Shown in pieces: positions 1 through 8,224 of a stretch of 18,066 bases of DNA. The translations under genes and the position numbers were made by a program. The stretch lies in NCBI GenBank assembly GCA_037445815.1, contig JBBIJV010000059.1, positions 1 through 18,066 on the forward strand. The letters are read 5' to 3'. The notes below the pieces were generated by a model, which worked only from the letters and a program-made list of their open reading frames with translations, was not told the origin of the DNA and did no database searches. Position 1 is the first letter of the stretch. Every line of letters begins with the position of its first letter. The DNA is from FEN-1219 sp037445815. Its GTDB lineage: Bacteria > Pseudomonadota > Gammaproteobacteria > Steroidobacterales > Rariloculaceae.

Positions 1-561
1 GCCGGCATCAACCCGTTCGGTTTGTTCACGGAGCAGAAGGCGAGCGAGCTGCGCAGAGCGCTCGAAATCAACGCGCTGACGCCGCTGCTCATTTGCCACG
101 CGCTGCTGCCGGTGCTGCTCGAACGGCCGAGCGCGCACATCGTCAACGTCGGCTCGACGTTCGGCTCGATCGGCTTTCCTGGCTTCGCAGCCTACTCCGC
201 CAGCAAGTTCGCCGTGCGCGGTTTCTCGGAAGCGCTGCGCCGCGAGCTCGCAGACTCGCGCGTCCGCGTGCACTACGTCGCGCCGCGCGCGACGAAGACC
301 GCGCTCGCCACGGATCGAGTGCGCGCGATGAATGCGGAGCTCGGCGTAGGCATGGACTCGCCGAGCACCGTCGCAGCCGCAATCGTCCACACGCTGCGCG
401 AGGAGCGGCGCGAGGTCCTGCTCGGCCTGCCCGAGCGCTTGTTCGCGAAAGTGAACGCTCTATTCCCGTCGCTCGTCGACCGTTCGCTGCGGCGTCGGCT
501 TGCCGTCGTGCGCCGCCATGCGTCCGCGCCCGACATGCAACGCGCAGCTTCCACGCCCTAA
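1..561 (+). CDS. Short-chain dehydrogenase/reductase (SDR), 5' end outside the window
   Basis: The reading frame is open from base 1, so the gene begins upstream; 186 codons remain. The first residues, AGINPFG, fit the end of the NNAG motif of classical SDRs. The catalytic YxxxK is seen as YSASK (Tyr codon 193-195, Lys 205-207), with the catalytic Ser 13 residues before the Tyr in NVGSTFGS. These are NAD(P)-dependent oxidoreductases with a Rossmann fold; the missing N-terminus holds the TGxxxGIG cofactor site, so cofactor preference cannot be read. The tail after about residue 135 (LLGLPERLFAKVNALFPSLV and a basic end) is amphipathic, as in SDRs that sit on membranes and act on lipid-like substrates. 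The substrate is unknown. The stop is 28 bases before the next gene, so co-transcription is likely. Confidence 0.9.
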   Translation, partial: AGINPFGLFTEQKASELRRALEINALTPLLICHALLPVLLERPSAHIVNVGSTFGSIGFPGFAAYSASKFAVRGFSEALRRELADSRVRVHYVAPRATKTALATDRVRAMNAELGVGMDSPSTVAAAIVHTLREERREVLLGLPERLFAKVNALFPSLVDRSLRRRLAVVRRHASAPDMQRAASTP

Positions 562-589
562 CTGTCACCTCAAGAAGGAGTATCGAATC

Positions 590-1240
590 ATGAAATCAGG
601 CTTCCTCATGCTGGCCGCGGGCGCCTTCGCGCTCGCTGCACCGGCCTTCGCCGACGACTTCGGCGACGGCTTGGCCGCCATTCGAAGCGAGTGGGACGCC
701 GCGAGCTACGGCACGACGGCCAAGTCGGCGCGCAACGACGCGTTCGCCGCGCTCGTCGAGCACGCCGCCGCGTTTCGCGCGCAGTATCCCGACCGTGCCG
801 AAGCCGTCGGCTGGGAAGGCATCGTGCTCAGCACCTACGCCGGCGAGGTCGGCGCCATGAGCGCCATGAAATACGCGAAGGCCGCGCGCGCGGCGCTCGA
901 AACCGCCGAGAAGCTCGACCCGACGGCGCTCGGCGGCGGTATCTATGCGTCGCTCGGGGCGCTCTACTCGAAAGTGCCGGGCGGCTTCATGGGCTTCGGC
1001 GACGACGAGCTCGCGGCGCGCTACTTCGAGAAGGCGCTCGCCGTCGATCCCGACAGCATCGACAACAACTACTTCTTCGGCGAGTTCTTGATCGATCAGG
1101 GGCAATATGCGCGTGCGCGAGCGGTGCTCGAGCACGCGCTCGAGGCGCCGGTCGCCGCCGACCGGCCCGTGTTCGACGCCGGCCGACGCGCGGAGATTCG
1201 TGCGCTGCTTGCGATTGCGGCGCGCAAGGGCGCGAGCTGA
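590..1240 (+). CDS. Secreted TPR-like protein
   Basis: 216 residues. The ATG at 590 is chosen because AAGAAGGAG lies 9 bases upstream and because it begins a clean signal peptide (MKSGFLMLAAGAFALAAPAFA, cleavage before DDF). The mature protein is helical and Ala-rich. The segment YFEKALAVDPDS followed by FGEFLIDQGQYARARAVLEHAL reads as one tetratricopeptide unit pair, and YAKAARAALETAEKLDP earlier as another. The motif GGIYASLGALYSKVPGGFMGFGDDELA between them resembles periplasmic TPR proteins related to TRAP-transporter-associated TPR subunits; that link is by eye only. It is probably a periplasmic scaffold. It follows the SDR at 28 bases, suggesting a shared operon, and converges on the receptor gene with only six bases between the stops. 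Confidence 0.85.
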   Translation: MKSGFLMLAAGAFALAAPAFADDFGDGLAAIRSEWDAASYGTTAKSARNDAFAALVEHAAAFRAQYPDRAEAVGWEGIVLSTYAGEVGAMSAMKYAKAARAALETAEKLDPTALGGGIYASLGALYSKVPGGFMGFGDDELAARYFEKALAVDPDSIDNNYFFGEFLIDQGQYARARAVLEHALEAPVAADRPVFDAGRRAEIRALLAIAARKGAS

Positions 1241-1250
1241 CGGCCGTCAG
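1237..1250. repeat. Perfect 14-bp palindrome carrying both convergent stop codons
   Basis: The sequence CTGACGGCCGTCAG is a perfect palindrome. It contains the TGA of the TPR gene (1238-1240) and, on the other strand, the TGA of the receptor gene (1247-1249). There is no loop and no T-run on either side, so it is not a standard intrinsic terminator. It may simply be a compact convergent junction. Confidence 0.7.
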
Positions 1251-3787
1251 AACCGCCAGAGCACGCCCAGGTTGCCGGTCACGCCGCCTTGGCTGCGCTC
1301 TTCGCGCACGAGCGTGGGCGAGCCGTCGGGCAACGTGGCGACACTGTACGCAACGCAACACGGATTGGCGCGGTTCGTAAGGTTCGTGATCTCGGAAAAA
1401 AAGCGCAGGGCCGAGCCTCCGAGCGCAAAGTCGCGGCTCACGCGGAAGTCGAGTCGCCGCACGCTCGGCAGGCGCGCGGCATGTCGCGGCCCCGCCACGA
1501 CGACAGGCTCGCCGGCGGCATCGCCGGCGATCTCGAGCTCCGTGACGGGCCAACCCCGGTGGAGTGTCGCGGCAGCACTTACGGTCCAGCGGCCGGCAGG
1601 CCAGACCACGCCGGCATTGACGGCGCGTTCCTGATCCCAGCCGCGCGGCACGGCATTGCCTGCGATGCGGTCGTCGGCATTCGCCAGCGACAGTCCGGCC
1701 CACCACGACACCGGCCGCTCGCCGCTCACCGTGAGCTCGAGACCGTCGGCATCCGCGCGCTCGGCCGCGACGAGCACGCGGCTCGAGCGCAGCTCCGGCG
1801 CCACGACCAGCGGCTCGAACGAATTTTCGAAACGCGGCCGTACGTGCCGCGTGCGCTTCTCGTACCACTCGGCCCGAAGCGCGACGGTGCCGGCAAGTCG
1901 ATGTTCGATGCTGACGATCGAGTGTGTGGAGCGTTGCGCCGGAGCGAATTCCGTCACGCCGTCCTCGACTTGCAGATTCGCCAGCCCCTCGGCCTGGAAG
2001 AATCGGCCATGGCTCAAGCGCAAGTCCGTCCGGGCGCGGAGGCGTACGAGCAGACTCAAGCGCGGACTGAGCTCGTCGTCCGCCTCCGACTCGGGCAGAT
2101 AATCGTACCGATCCCAGCGCAGTCCGAGGTCGGCGATGATGCGATCCGTCACGCGCACGCGATCCTCGACATAGAGCGTGTAGCTCGCACCCTCCGGCGC
2201 CATTGCGAGATCGCGCGCCAGGGTATCCGGACCGTCGAGGGTTGCGAGCAACCCGAGCCGATTCGCCGCGCTCGAGTAGCGGTACTCGGCATCGAAGCGC
2301 TCGGCCTCGAACCCGAAGCGAGCGAGCTGCCGGTCGTTCGGCTCGTAGCGCCAGCGCTGCCTGACGGCGATACTCGCGAGCTCGCGATCGTCGTCGACGA
2401 ATCCGACGAGCTCTGCGGGGTCTGCGACGTCCTCGCGGCGGCGCGACCTGAAATCCGTCGTGGAAAGCCACGTGGAGCTCGAAAGCGCTGCTCCCCACTC
2501 GCTTTCGAGCTTGAGCCACGTCTGCCGGCTGTCGGTATCGCTCGCCGCCCGCTCGCGGCTGCCTTGCGGCGTGAGCAAGATATCGTCGTCGAAGCTCAAG
2601 TCGCCGAACACGAGCGTGTGCTTGTTGCCGAGGTCCGCGCTCACTCGCACGAACACGTCGGAATAGGCGGGCTGCCCGAGGCGGTCGGCAAGCACGCGGT
2701 CGAGATTGCTATCGCGTCCCGAAACGAGCCAGGACGCGCGGCCGCCGGCGAACCTGCCGCTCGAGAGCAACGACGAGTAGAGCACGCTCAGCCCGAGCTC
2801 GTGCTCGAGCTGCTCGGGCTCGCGCGACTCGATGAGCATCAGGCCGCTCAACGCGTCGCCGTACTCGGCCGAGAAGCCGCCGGCGTGCACGGCGACGCGG
2901 TCGACGATGCGTTGATCGACGGCGCTGAACACGGCTTGAAAGTCGCGCAGGTGATACGGCTCGACGAGTCTCACGCCGTCGAGGAACACGGCGACTTCGT
3001 CCGGCCCACCGCCACGTACGTACGGACGCGCGGAGAATCCGTTCCCTGTCACGCCGGGCAGCCGCTGAGCCACGCGCAGCGTGTCGTCGCCGAGCAAAGG
3101 CAGGCTCTCGACTTCCTCTTGCGAAAAGTAGGTGGCCGAAGGCCGGACGTCGTTCGCGACGTCGTAGCGGCTCGCCGTGACGACGAGCTCCTCGAGCTTC
3201 GGTACGGACTCCACGAGATCTACGGACAGCGCCGTCGTGGCTCCCGCCGTGACTTGCGCGGCGAGCCGCTCCGGCAGAAAGCCCGCCGCGCGCACCGTAA
3301 CGGCGTACCGGCCGGGGACGAGCGGCGACAGCTCGGCGCGGCCGTCCGCACCGCTCACGTGGAGCGCCACCGGGCCTTCGACGTCGACCTCGAACGCCGC
3401 AATCGGTCCACCGGCGTAGGCGGCCTCCACCGCGAGCGCGATGCCGCCCGGGCCCGAGGCAGGCCTCGGCTCGGCGCGCACGACGAGCCACGTGCCGCCC
3501 TCGACCCGCACGTCGAGCCCGTGCGGAGAAAGAACTTCGCGAGCGAGCTCGAGCGATGTCGCCGCCGCGGGCTCGGCTTCGACTACGAGACCGGCCGGCA
3601 CCAGGGCACTGCTATAGACGAGGGGCGCGCCCTGCGCGCGAAGCTCTTCGAGCACCGACTCGACGGATCGGCCCGCAATCGGCCGTTGCACTTGCGCGGA
3701 GATCGCGCTCGCCGTGAGCCAAAGAACGACGAAAAGCAGCAGGTACCGTCTGGCGAGCAATCGATCACCCGAAAAACCAGGGCGCAC
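1247..3787 (-). CDS. TonB-dependent outer-membrane receptor with STN domain
   Basis: About 846 residues from the GTG at 3787; the frame stays open to a TTG at 3856, and a TTG at 3760 would give the tightest signal peptide (LARRYLLLFVVLWLTASAISA), so the start is uncertain. Order: signal peptide; STN domain (RPIAGRSVESVLEELRAQG and following); a carboxypeptidase-regulatory-like beta-sandwich (GRAELSPLVPGRYAVTVRAAGF); a TonB-box-like ELVVTASRY; a plug domain (RLPGVTGNGFSARPYVRGGG, then VAVFLDGVRL); and a barrel ending in WRF with the C-terminal Phe usual for outer-membrane barrels. It imports a ligand across the outer membrane with energy from TonB-ExbBD. STN domains often signal to a FecR-type anti-sigma factor, but none is present here. 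The ligand is unknown. It diverges from the lipid A cluster. Confidence 0.92.
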   Translation of the reverse strand: MRPGFSGDRLLARRYLLLFVVLWLTASAISAQVQRPIAGRSVESVLEELRAQGAPLVYSSALVPAGLVVEAEPAAATSLELAREVLSPHGLDVRVEGGTWLVVRAEPRPASGPGGIALAVEAAYAGGPIAAFEVDVEGPVALHVSGADGRAELSPLVPGRYAVTVRAAGFLPERLAAQVTAGATTALSVDLVESVPKLEELVVTASRYDVANDVRPSATYFSQEEVESLPLLGDDTLRVAQRLPGVTGNGFSARPYVRGGGPDEVAVFLDGVRLVEPYHLRDFQAVFSAVDQRIVDRVAVHAGGFSAEYGDALSGLMLIESREPEQLEHELGLSVLYSSLLSSGRFAGGRASWLVSGRDSNLDRVLADRLGQPAYSDVFVRVSADLGNKHTLVFGDLSFDDDILLTPQGSRERAASDTDSRQTWLKLESEWGAALSSSTWLSTTDFRSRRREDVADPAELVGFVDDDRELASIAVRQRWRYEPNDRQLARFGFEAERFDAEYRYSSAANRLGLLATLDGPDTLARDLAMAPEGASYTLYVEDRVRVTDRIIADLGLRWDRYDYLPESEADDELSPRLSLLVRLRARTDLRLSHGRFFQAEGLANLQVEDGVTEFAPAQRSTHSIVSIEHRLAGTVALRAEWYEKRTRHVRPRFENSFEPLVVAPELRSSRVLVAAERADADGLELTVSGERPVSWWAGLSLANADDRIAGNAVPRGWDQERAVNAGVVWPAGRWTVSAAATLHRGWPVTELEIAGDAAGEPVVVAGPRHAARLPSVRRLDFRVSRDFALGGSALRFFSEITNLTNRANPCCVAYSVATLPDGSPTLVREERSQGGVTGNLGVLWRF

Positions 3788-3795
3788 GACCCGCG

Positions 3796-3801
3796 ATTTT
3801 A
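3796..3801 (-). promoter_or_regulatory. Possible -10 element for the TonB-dependent receptor
   Basis: On the minus strand this reads TAAAAT, one mismatch from TATAAT, in an otherwise very GC-rich stretch. No good -35 was seen 16-18 bases upstream. If used, transcription would begin near 3789, which would favour the TTG start at 3760 (preceded by GGGTGA) over the GTG at 3787 or the TTG at 3856. Weak evidence. Confidence 0.25.
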
Positions 3802-3901
3802 TGCCGGCCCGCCGCGGAGGTGCTTGCCGATCGCAGGCGCCTTTCGACCGGTTCAAGGCGCAGCACCGGTCCTACTGCCGCATGGCTAAGGGACAAAGAC
3901 C

Positions 3902-5659
3902 GTGACGGCCCCCAGCGAGGCTACGCCCGCCGGCGGCAGCAAATGGAAGCTCGGCGGCTTTCATCCGCGCAGGGTATTTGCGCGCTTCGCCGCGCCGCCG
4001 CCCGCAAGCTGCCGAGCGAGACCGGCGCGCCTTCGCGACATGCTTGCCGCCCCCGCGCTCGCGGCGGCCGTCGCCTCGTTCATCGCGGCCGTAGACAACG
4101 ATCCGTTCTGGCAGAACGCCTGGCGCTGGACGGCGAGCGATGCGCACCGCGACGCCATCCTCTGGTCGCTGTTCGCGCTCGTGTTCGTCCCGTTGTTCGC
4201 GGCATTGGTCTTGACGCCGGGGCGGATCCTCTTCAAAGGGCTGGCGATCGCCCTGCTGCTCGTCGCCGCGAATTGCGGTTACTTCATGAGCGTCTACGGC
4301 GTCGTCATCGACCAGGCGATGATCCGCAACGCCGTGGAAACCACGGTGCTCGAAGCGACGCCGCTGCTAGGCAGCGCCTACTTCTGGCACATGCTGATCT
4401 ACGGCGCGTTGCCGTCGTTCGTGGTAGCAATCACGCCGCTCGAGCGCACGGGCTGGCGCGCGGCCGCGCTCGCGCGAGGCGGCGCCGCGATGGTCGGCGT
4501 CGGCGTGCTCATCGGCACGCTCTACGCGAATTTCGGAGCCGTTTCATTCTTCGGCCACCAGCATCATTCGCTGCGGCTGCTCGTGAATCCCGCCTACCCG
4601 CTGTATGCGGCCGCGACGTTCGGCATCGAAGCGCAGGCGATGGAAGCCGCCGAACGGCAGCCGCTCGACGTGCGGCTCGAGCCGCAGGCTCATGGGCGAA
4701 AGCCGGCGCTCGTCGTGTTCGTGCTCGGAGAGACGGCGCGAGCGGACCGGTTTTCGTACAACGGCTACGCGCGCGACACGAATCGCTACACGCGGCCGCT
4801 CGGCGTCGTCAACTTCCCCCACGTGGTCTCGTGCGCAACGTCGACGGCCGACTCGGTGCCTTGCATCTTCTCGGGGCTCGGCCGGGCGGGCTTCAGTCAT
4901 GCCGCCGCGGCGCGCCGCGAGACGCTGTTCGGCGCGCTTCAGAGGCTCGGTGTACGAACGTTCTGGCGCGACAACAGCACGGGCTGCAAGGAGGTCTGCG
5001 ACGAGGGCCACTTCGAGGAACGCGCCGGCTGGGAACACCCGACGCTCTGCGATTCCACGGGATGCTTCGACGAGCTGCTGCTCGAAGATTTCGACGAGCT
5101 GCTGGCGGATCGGCAGCGCGACCACTTCATCGTGCTGCATCAGCGCGGAAGCCACGGGCCCGCCTACCACACCGACGTGCCGCAATGGGCCAAGGAGTTC
5201 GCTCCGGAATGCGACTTGCCGAATCTGCGCAACTGCGATCGCGACGCGATCAACAACGCCTACGACAACACGATTCTGTACACCGACTACTTCCTGAGCC
5301 GCGTGATCGAGGAGCTCGCCGTGCGCAGCGACGAATTCGACGCGGCGATGCTCTACGTCTCCGACCACGGCGAGTCGCTCGGCGAGAATGGCTTCTACCT
5401 GCACGGCCTGCCTTATTCGGTGGCGCCGCGCGAGCAGACGCAGGTGCCGATGCTGTTCTGGGCATCTCCGGGGTTCTACGAGCGGCGCGCGGGCGTGGAC
5501 CCGGCGTGCTTGCAGACCACGGCGCGAGCGCCGGCGACCCACGATGCGATCTTCCACACGCTGCTGCCGATGCTCGGCGTGTCTTCGCCGCTCTACGACG
5601 CGCGGCTCGATTTGCTGCACGACTGCCGGAAGATGAAGACCGCGCAGTCCTCGTTCTAA
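3902..5659 (+). CDS. eptA: Phosphoethanolamine transferase, EptA/MCR family
   Basis: 585 residues from a GTG preceded by AAGGGA eight bases upstream; ATG at 4040 (codon 47) is an alternative. The N-terminal half has about five membrane helices (roughly 48-64, 86-106, 110-132, 160-178, 190-209). The periplasmic sulfatase-fold half carries all family landmarks: metal ligand Glu277 in LGETARADRFSYNGYARDTNR, nucleophile Thr315 within CATSTADSVPC with Cys311 and Cys321 placed for the conserved disulfide, His418 in GSHGP, Asp488-His489 in YVSDHGES and His501 in YLHG. Further cysteine pairs (362/366, 437/445) match known family disulfides. The enzyme moves phosphoethanolamine from phosphatidylethanolamine to lipid A phosphate on the periplasmic face, which lowers surface charge and affects polymyxin susceptibility. 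It is first in the cluster, 12 bases before the PAP2 gene. The exact acceptor is inferred from the family. Confidence 0.93.
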   Translation: MTAPSEATPAGGSKWKLGGFHPRRVFARFAAPPPASCRARPARLRDMLAAPALAAAVASFIAAVDNDPFWQNAWRWTASDAHRDAILWSLFALVFVPLFAALVLTPGRILFKGLAIALLLVAANCGYFMSVYGVVIDQAMIRNAVETTVLEATPLLGSAYFWHMLIYGALPSFVVAITPLERTGWRAAALARGGAAMVGVGVLIGTLYANFGAVSFFGHQHHSLRLLVNPAYPLYAAATFGIEAQAMEAAERQPLDVRLEPQAHGRKPALVVFVLGETARADRFSYNGYARDTNRYTRPLGVVNFPHVVSCATSTADSVPCIFSGLGRAGFSHAAAARRETLFGALQRLGVRTFWRDNSTGCKEVCDEGHFEERAGWEHPTLCDSTGCFDELLLEDFDELLADRQRDHFIVLHQRGSHGPAYHTDVPQWAKEFAPECDLPNLRNCDRDAINNAYDNTILYTDYFLSRVIEELAVRSDEFDAAMLYVSDHGESLGENGFYLHGLPYSVAPREQTQVPMLFWASPGFYERRAGVDPACLQTTARAPATHDAIFHTLLPMLGVSSPLYDARLDLLHDCRKMKTAQSSF

Positions 5660-5671
5660 GGGCGAGCGTCG

Positions 5672-6517
5672 ATGCGGCGGAACGCGTTTCTCGACTACTA
5701 CCTGAGCGAAGACGGCCGCGGCTTCTTGGCCGAGCAAAGCGCGCTGCTCGCCGCTGCGGCGTGCGTGCTGCTCGCGGTATTTTGCGGCAGCGACCTCGAC
5801 CTGGCCCTGGCGCGCGTCTTCTTCGACACGGCTCACGGCAACTTTCCCCTCACGAACGACTGGTGGCTCAAGACGCTGCTGCACGACGACGCCCGCACGG
5901 CCGCCGCGCTGGCGCTTCTGGCCCTGATCGCGGCGACGGCCGGCGCCTGGGGGCTGCCTGGGCTTGCACGCTTGCGCGCTGCGAGACACGCGCTGACGTT
6001 CGTCACGGCGACGGCCATTACGGCCGCCGCGACCGTCGCAGCGGCCAAACCCCTGAGCGGCCACGCATGTCCATGGGACGTCGCTGCCTTCGGCGGCATC
6101 GCTGCGTATCGCCATCTGTTCGAGCCGCACGGCGCACTGCCGCCCGTGGCCGGCTGCTTCCCGGCCGCGCACCCGCTCGCCGGCTTCGGTTGGCTCGGCG
6201 CCGGCTTCGCCCTTTGGCCGCTGGCCAGGCGATGGGCGAAGGTCTGCGCGCTCATCGCCGTCATCGCAGGATCGGCACTTGGCCTCGTGCAGATGGCGCG
6301 CGGCGCTCACTTCTTGTCGCACGTGTTGTGGACGGCATGGACGGTATGGGCGGTGAATCTCACGCTGCTGTGGATCTACCGCGGGCTCGGTGCTCGATCG
6401 GTCTACGAAGCGCACGGCGCGCATGGCCGCGCGCCGGTCCGGCTACTCGAGGGCAAAGCACCGCGCGCTTCAGGCAAGTCGCAACTCTGGTGCGCGGCGC
6501 GGCGGCACAGCGGATGA
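5672..6517 (+). CDS. PAP2-family membrane phosphatase, likely lipid A or polyprenyl phosphate
   Basis: 281 residues, with AAGGGCG overlapping the upstream stop. Several hydrophobic helices (about 24-38, 77-95, 107-125, 170-184, 190-207, 218-236) fit an inner-membrane PAP2 enzyme. The three phosphatase motifs appear in modified form: K126-PLSGHACPWD for the first, CFPAAHPLAGF (162-172) for the second, and ARGAHFLSHVLW (209-220) for the third, with His167 and His213 as the expected catalytic histidines. CPWD and RGAHF(L)SH are typical of a proteobacterial subgroup often found beside EptA-type genes. The second motif has Ala-Ala-His where Ser/Ala-Gly-His is usual, and the third has His where canonical PAP2 enzymes have Asp. 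Members remove or transfer phosphate on lipid A or undecaprenyl pyrophosphate; which one applies cannot be read. Its TGA overlaps the next ATG (ATGA at 6514-6517), implying translational coupling. Confidence 0.88.
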   Translation: MRRNAFLDYYLSEDGRGFLAEQSALLAAAACVLLAVFCGSDLDLALARVFFDTAHGNFPLTNDWWLKTLLHDDARTAAALALLALIAATAGAWGLPGLARLRAARHALTFVTATAITAAATVAAAKPLSGHACPWDVAAFGGIAAYRHLFEPHGALPPVAGCFPAAHPLAGFGWLGAGFALWPLARRWAKVCALIAVIAGSALGLVQMARGAHFLSHVLWTAWTVWAVNLTLLWIYRGLGARSVYEAHGAHGRAPVRLLEGKAPRASGKSQLWCAARRHSG

Positions 6518-8217
6518 TTCCCGTGGACTCGGCCGCGGAAGCGGCGCGGCACTCGCTCGGCGGATTCTGGCGCCCGCGCTATTGGCTCGCGTGGTGCCTC
6601 GTCTGCTGGTTGCGGCTGACCGTTCTACTGCCGCTCGATGGTGCGCTCGCGCTCCATCGTGCTTATGGACGGCTGATCTACGCGCTGGCACCGCGCCGGC
6701 GGCACGTGGTGCGGCGGAATCTCGAGCTGTGCTTCCCGCACATGACGCCGGCTGAACGCGGGCGTCTCGTGAAGCTTCACTTCGAATCGCTCGGCATGTC
6801 GCTCGCCGAATGCGCGTTCGCATGGCTCGCGTCCGATCGCCGCATCGCGGGCCGGTTCGTCGTTCGCGGCCTGGAGCACGTGCGCGACGCGCTCGCCGAA
6901 GGCAACGGCGCGATCCTGTACACGGGGCACTTCGGCTCGCTCGAGATCTGCGGGCGTCCGCTCAAGATCGCCCTGCCATACTTCGTATGCATGTTCTCGC
7001 GGCGGAGCAATCCGCTCCTCGACGAGATCCAGCGTCGCGGTCGGCTGCGAGTGGCCCACGAGTCGATTCCGAGCGATCACGTGCGAGCAGCCATCCGGGC
7101 GCTCAAACGAGGCGCTGCCGTGTGGTATGCACCCGATCAAGTCCATTCGCACGGCATGCTGCTGCCGTTCTTCGGCGAGCCCGCGATGACGAACGTCGCC
7201 ACCGGCAAACTGGCGCGCCTCTCGGGCGCGCCGATCGTGCCGTTATCTTATCGCCGCGTGGATCACCGCGGACACTACGAGCTCGTCTTTCACCCGCGGC
7301 TCGCCGATTCGCCCGGTGCCGATCCGATCGCCGTCACGCGCACGCTCGTGGGCCAGCTCGAAGAGTTCATCCGTGCGGCACCCGAGCAGTACCAATGGCT
7401 GCACCGTCGCTTCAAAGGACGCCCCGGGCTCCCCGATCCGTACCGGACGGCGCCGCCGTTCCGACAGCCATCGAAGCCGGCGGACGTGCCCGCCGGCGTG
7501 AAGCTCTCCGTCGTCATTCCGCTCAACGACGAGCAGGAGAACGTGCGCCCGTTGCTCGAGGAGATCGCGGGGGTTTTGGACGGCGTGGACTACGAAGTCG
7601 TTGCCGTCGACGACGGCAGCACGGACGGCACGCTCGCCGAGCTGCGCCGCGTCGCCGGGCGGCTCCCGCGCGTGCGCGTGCTTCGACACGCCGCGCGTTT
7701 GGGGCAGAGTACTGCGCTCTACGACGGCGTTCGCGCTGCGCGCAACGAGCTCGTCGCGACGCTCGACGGGGACCTCCAGAACGATCCGCGCGACATCCTG
7801 GCGATGCTCGAGCGCTACCTGAGCGTTCCGGGCGAAAAGCCCGGGCTCCTCATCGGCCATCGCGTGCACCGCAGCGACACCTGGGTACGCCGGCTGTCGT
7901 CCCGCGTCGCGAACGCCGTGCGCTCGCGCGTGCTGCGCGACGGCACGCCCGATACCGGCTGCGGCATCAAACTGTTGCGCCGTTCCGTGTTCATGACGCT
8001 GCCGTACTTCGATCACATGCACCGCTTCTTGCCGGCGCTCACGCGACGCGCCGGCTACGGCGTGCTGTCCGTGCCCGTGCGTCACCGGCCGCGCTTACAT
8101 GCCAAAGCTCATTACGGCGTTTGGGACAGGGCCTGGGTCGGGCTCGTCGACCTGGCCGGCGTGGCGTGGCTCATGCGCCGCGGCCGTCCTCTCGGAGTGG
8201 AAGAGGATGCGTACTGA
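6514..8217 (+). CDS. Fusion of LpxL/HtrB-like acyltransferase and ArnC/DPM1-like glycosyltransferase 2
   Basis: 567 residues from the ATG that overlaps the PAP2 stop. Residues 1-310 form a full-length LpxL/HtrB-type acyltransferase: an N-terminal hydrophobic helix (about 22-42), the catalytic HX4E motif H139-FGSL-E144, YAPDQ (205-209), and the usual C-terminal PEQYQWLHRRFK (290-301). A Pro-rich linker (311-328) leads into a family 2 glycosyltransferase (329-555): VVIPLNDEQEN, DDGSTDG (366-372) and the nucleotide-sugar/metal site LDGDLQNDP (417-425), ending in KAHYGVWDRAW. LpxL-type enzymes add a secondary acyl chain to Kdo-lipid A; the second domain resembles enzymes that put a sugar on polyprenyl phosphate. 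Both act on the cytoplasmic face of the inner membrane, so the fusion is topologically sensible. The ArnC-type C-terminal membrane helix pair is largely missing. No stop or frameshift separates the halves. The frame is open far upstream, but coding begins here. Confidence 0.92.
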   Translation: MIPVDSAAEAARHSLGGFWRPRYWLAWCLVCWLRLTVLLPLDGALALHRAYGRLIYALAPRRRHVVRRNLELCFPHMTPAERGRLVKLHFESLGMSLAECAFAWLASDRRIAGRFVVRGLEHVRDALAEGNGAILYTGHFGSLEICGRPLKIALPYFVCMFSRRSNPLLDEIQRRGRLRVAHESIPSDHVRAAIRALKRGAAVWYAPDQVHSHGMLLPFFGEPAMTNVATGKLARLSGAPIVPLSYRRVDHRGHYELVFHPRLADSPGADPIAVTRTLVGQLEEFIRAAPEQYQWLHRRFKGRPGLPDPYRTAPPFRQPSKPADVPAGVKLSVVIPLNDEQENVRPLLEEIAGVLDGVDYEVVAVDDGSTDGTLAELRRVAGRLPRVRVLRHAARLGQSTALYDGVRAARNELVATLDGDLQNDPRDILAMLERYLSVPGEKPGLLIGHRVHRSDTWVRRLSSRVANAVRSRVLRDGTPDTGCGIKLLRRSVFMTLPYFDHMHRFLPALTRRAGYGVLSVPVRHRPRLHAKAHYGVWDRAWVGLVDLAGVAWLMRRGRPLGVEEDAY

Positions 8218-8224
8218 ACCCGTG

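Noticed and set aside
1289..3889. Long plus-strand open frame antisense to the TonB-dependent receptor
   Set aside because: It is a composition shadow of a GC-rich gene: Arg/His/Ala-rich with no motif, while the minus strand gives a clear receptor.
3820..6513. Plus-strand frame open for hundreds of codons upstream of the acyltransferase-glycosyltransferase start
   Set aside because: It overlaps the EptA and PAP2 genes in another frame and its translation is Arg/Ala-rich with no family motif. The ATG at 6514 begins recognisable LpxL sequence and overlaps the PAP2 stop.
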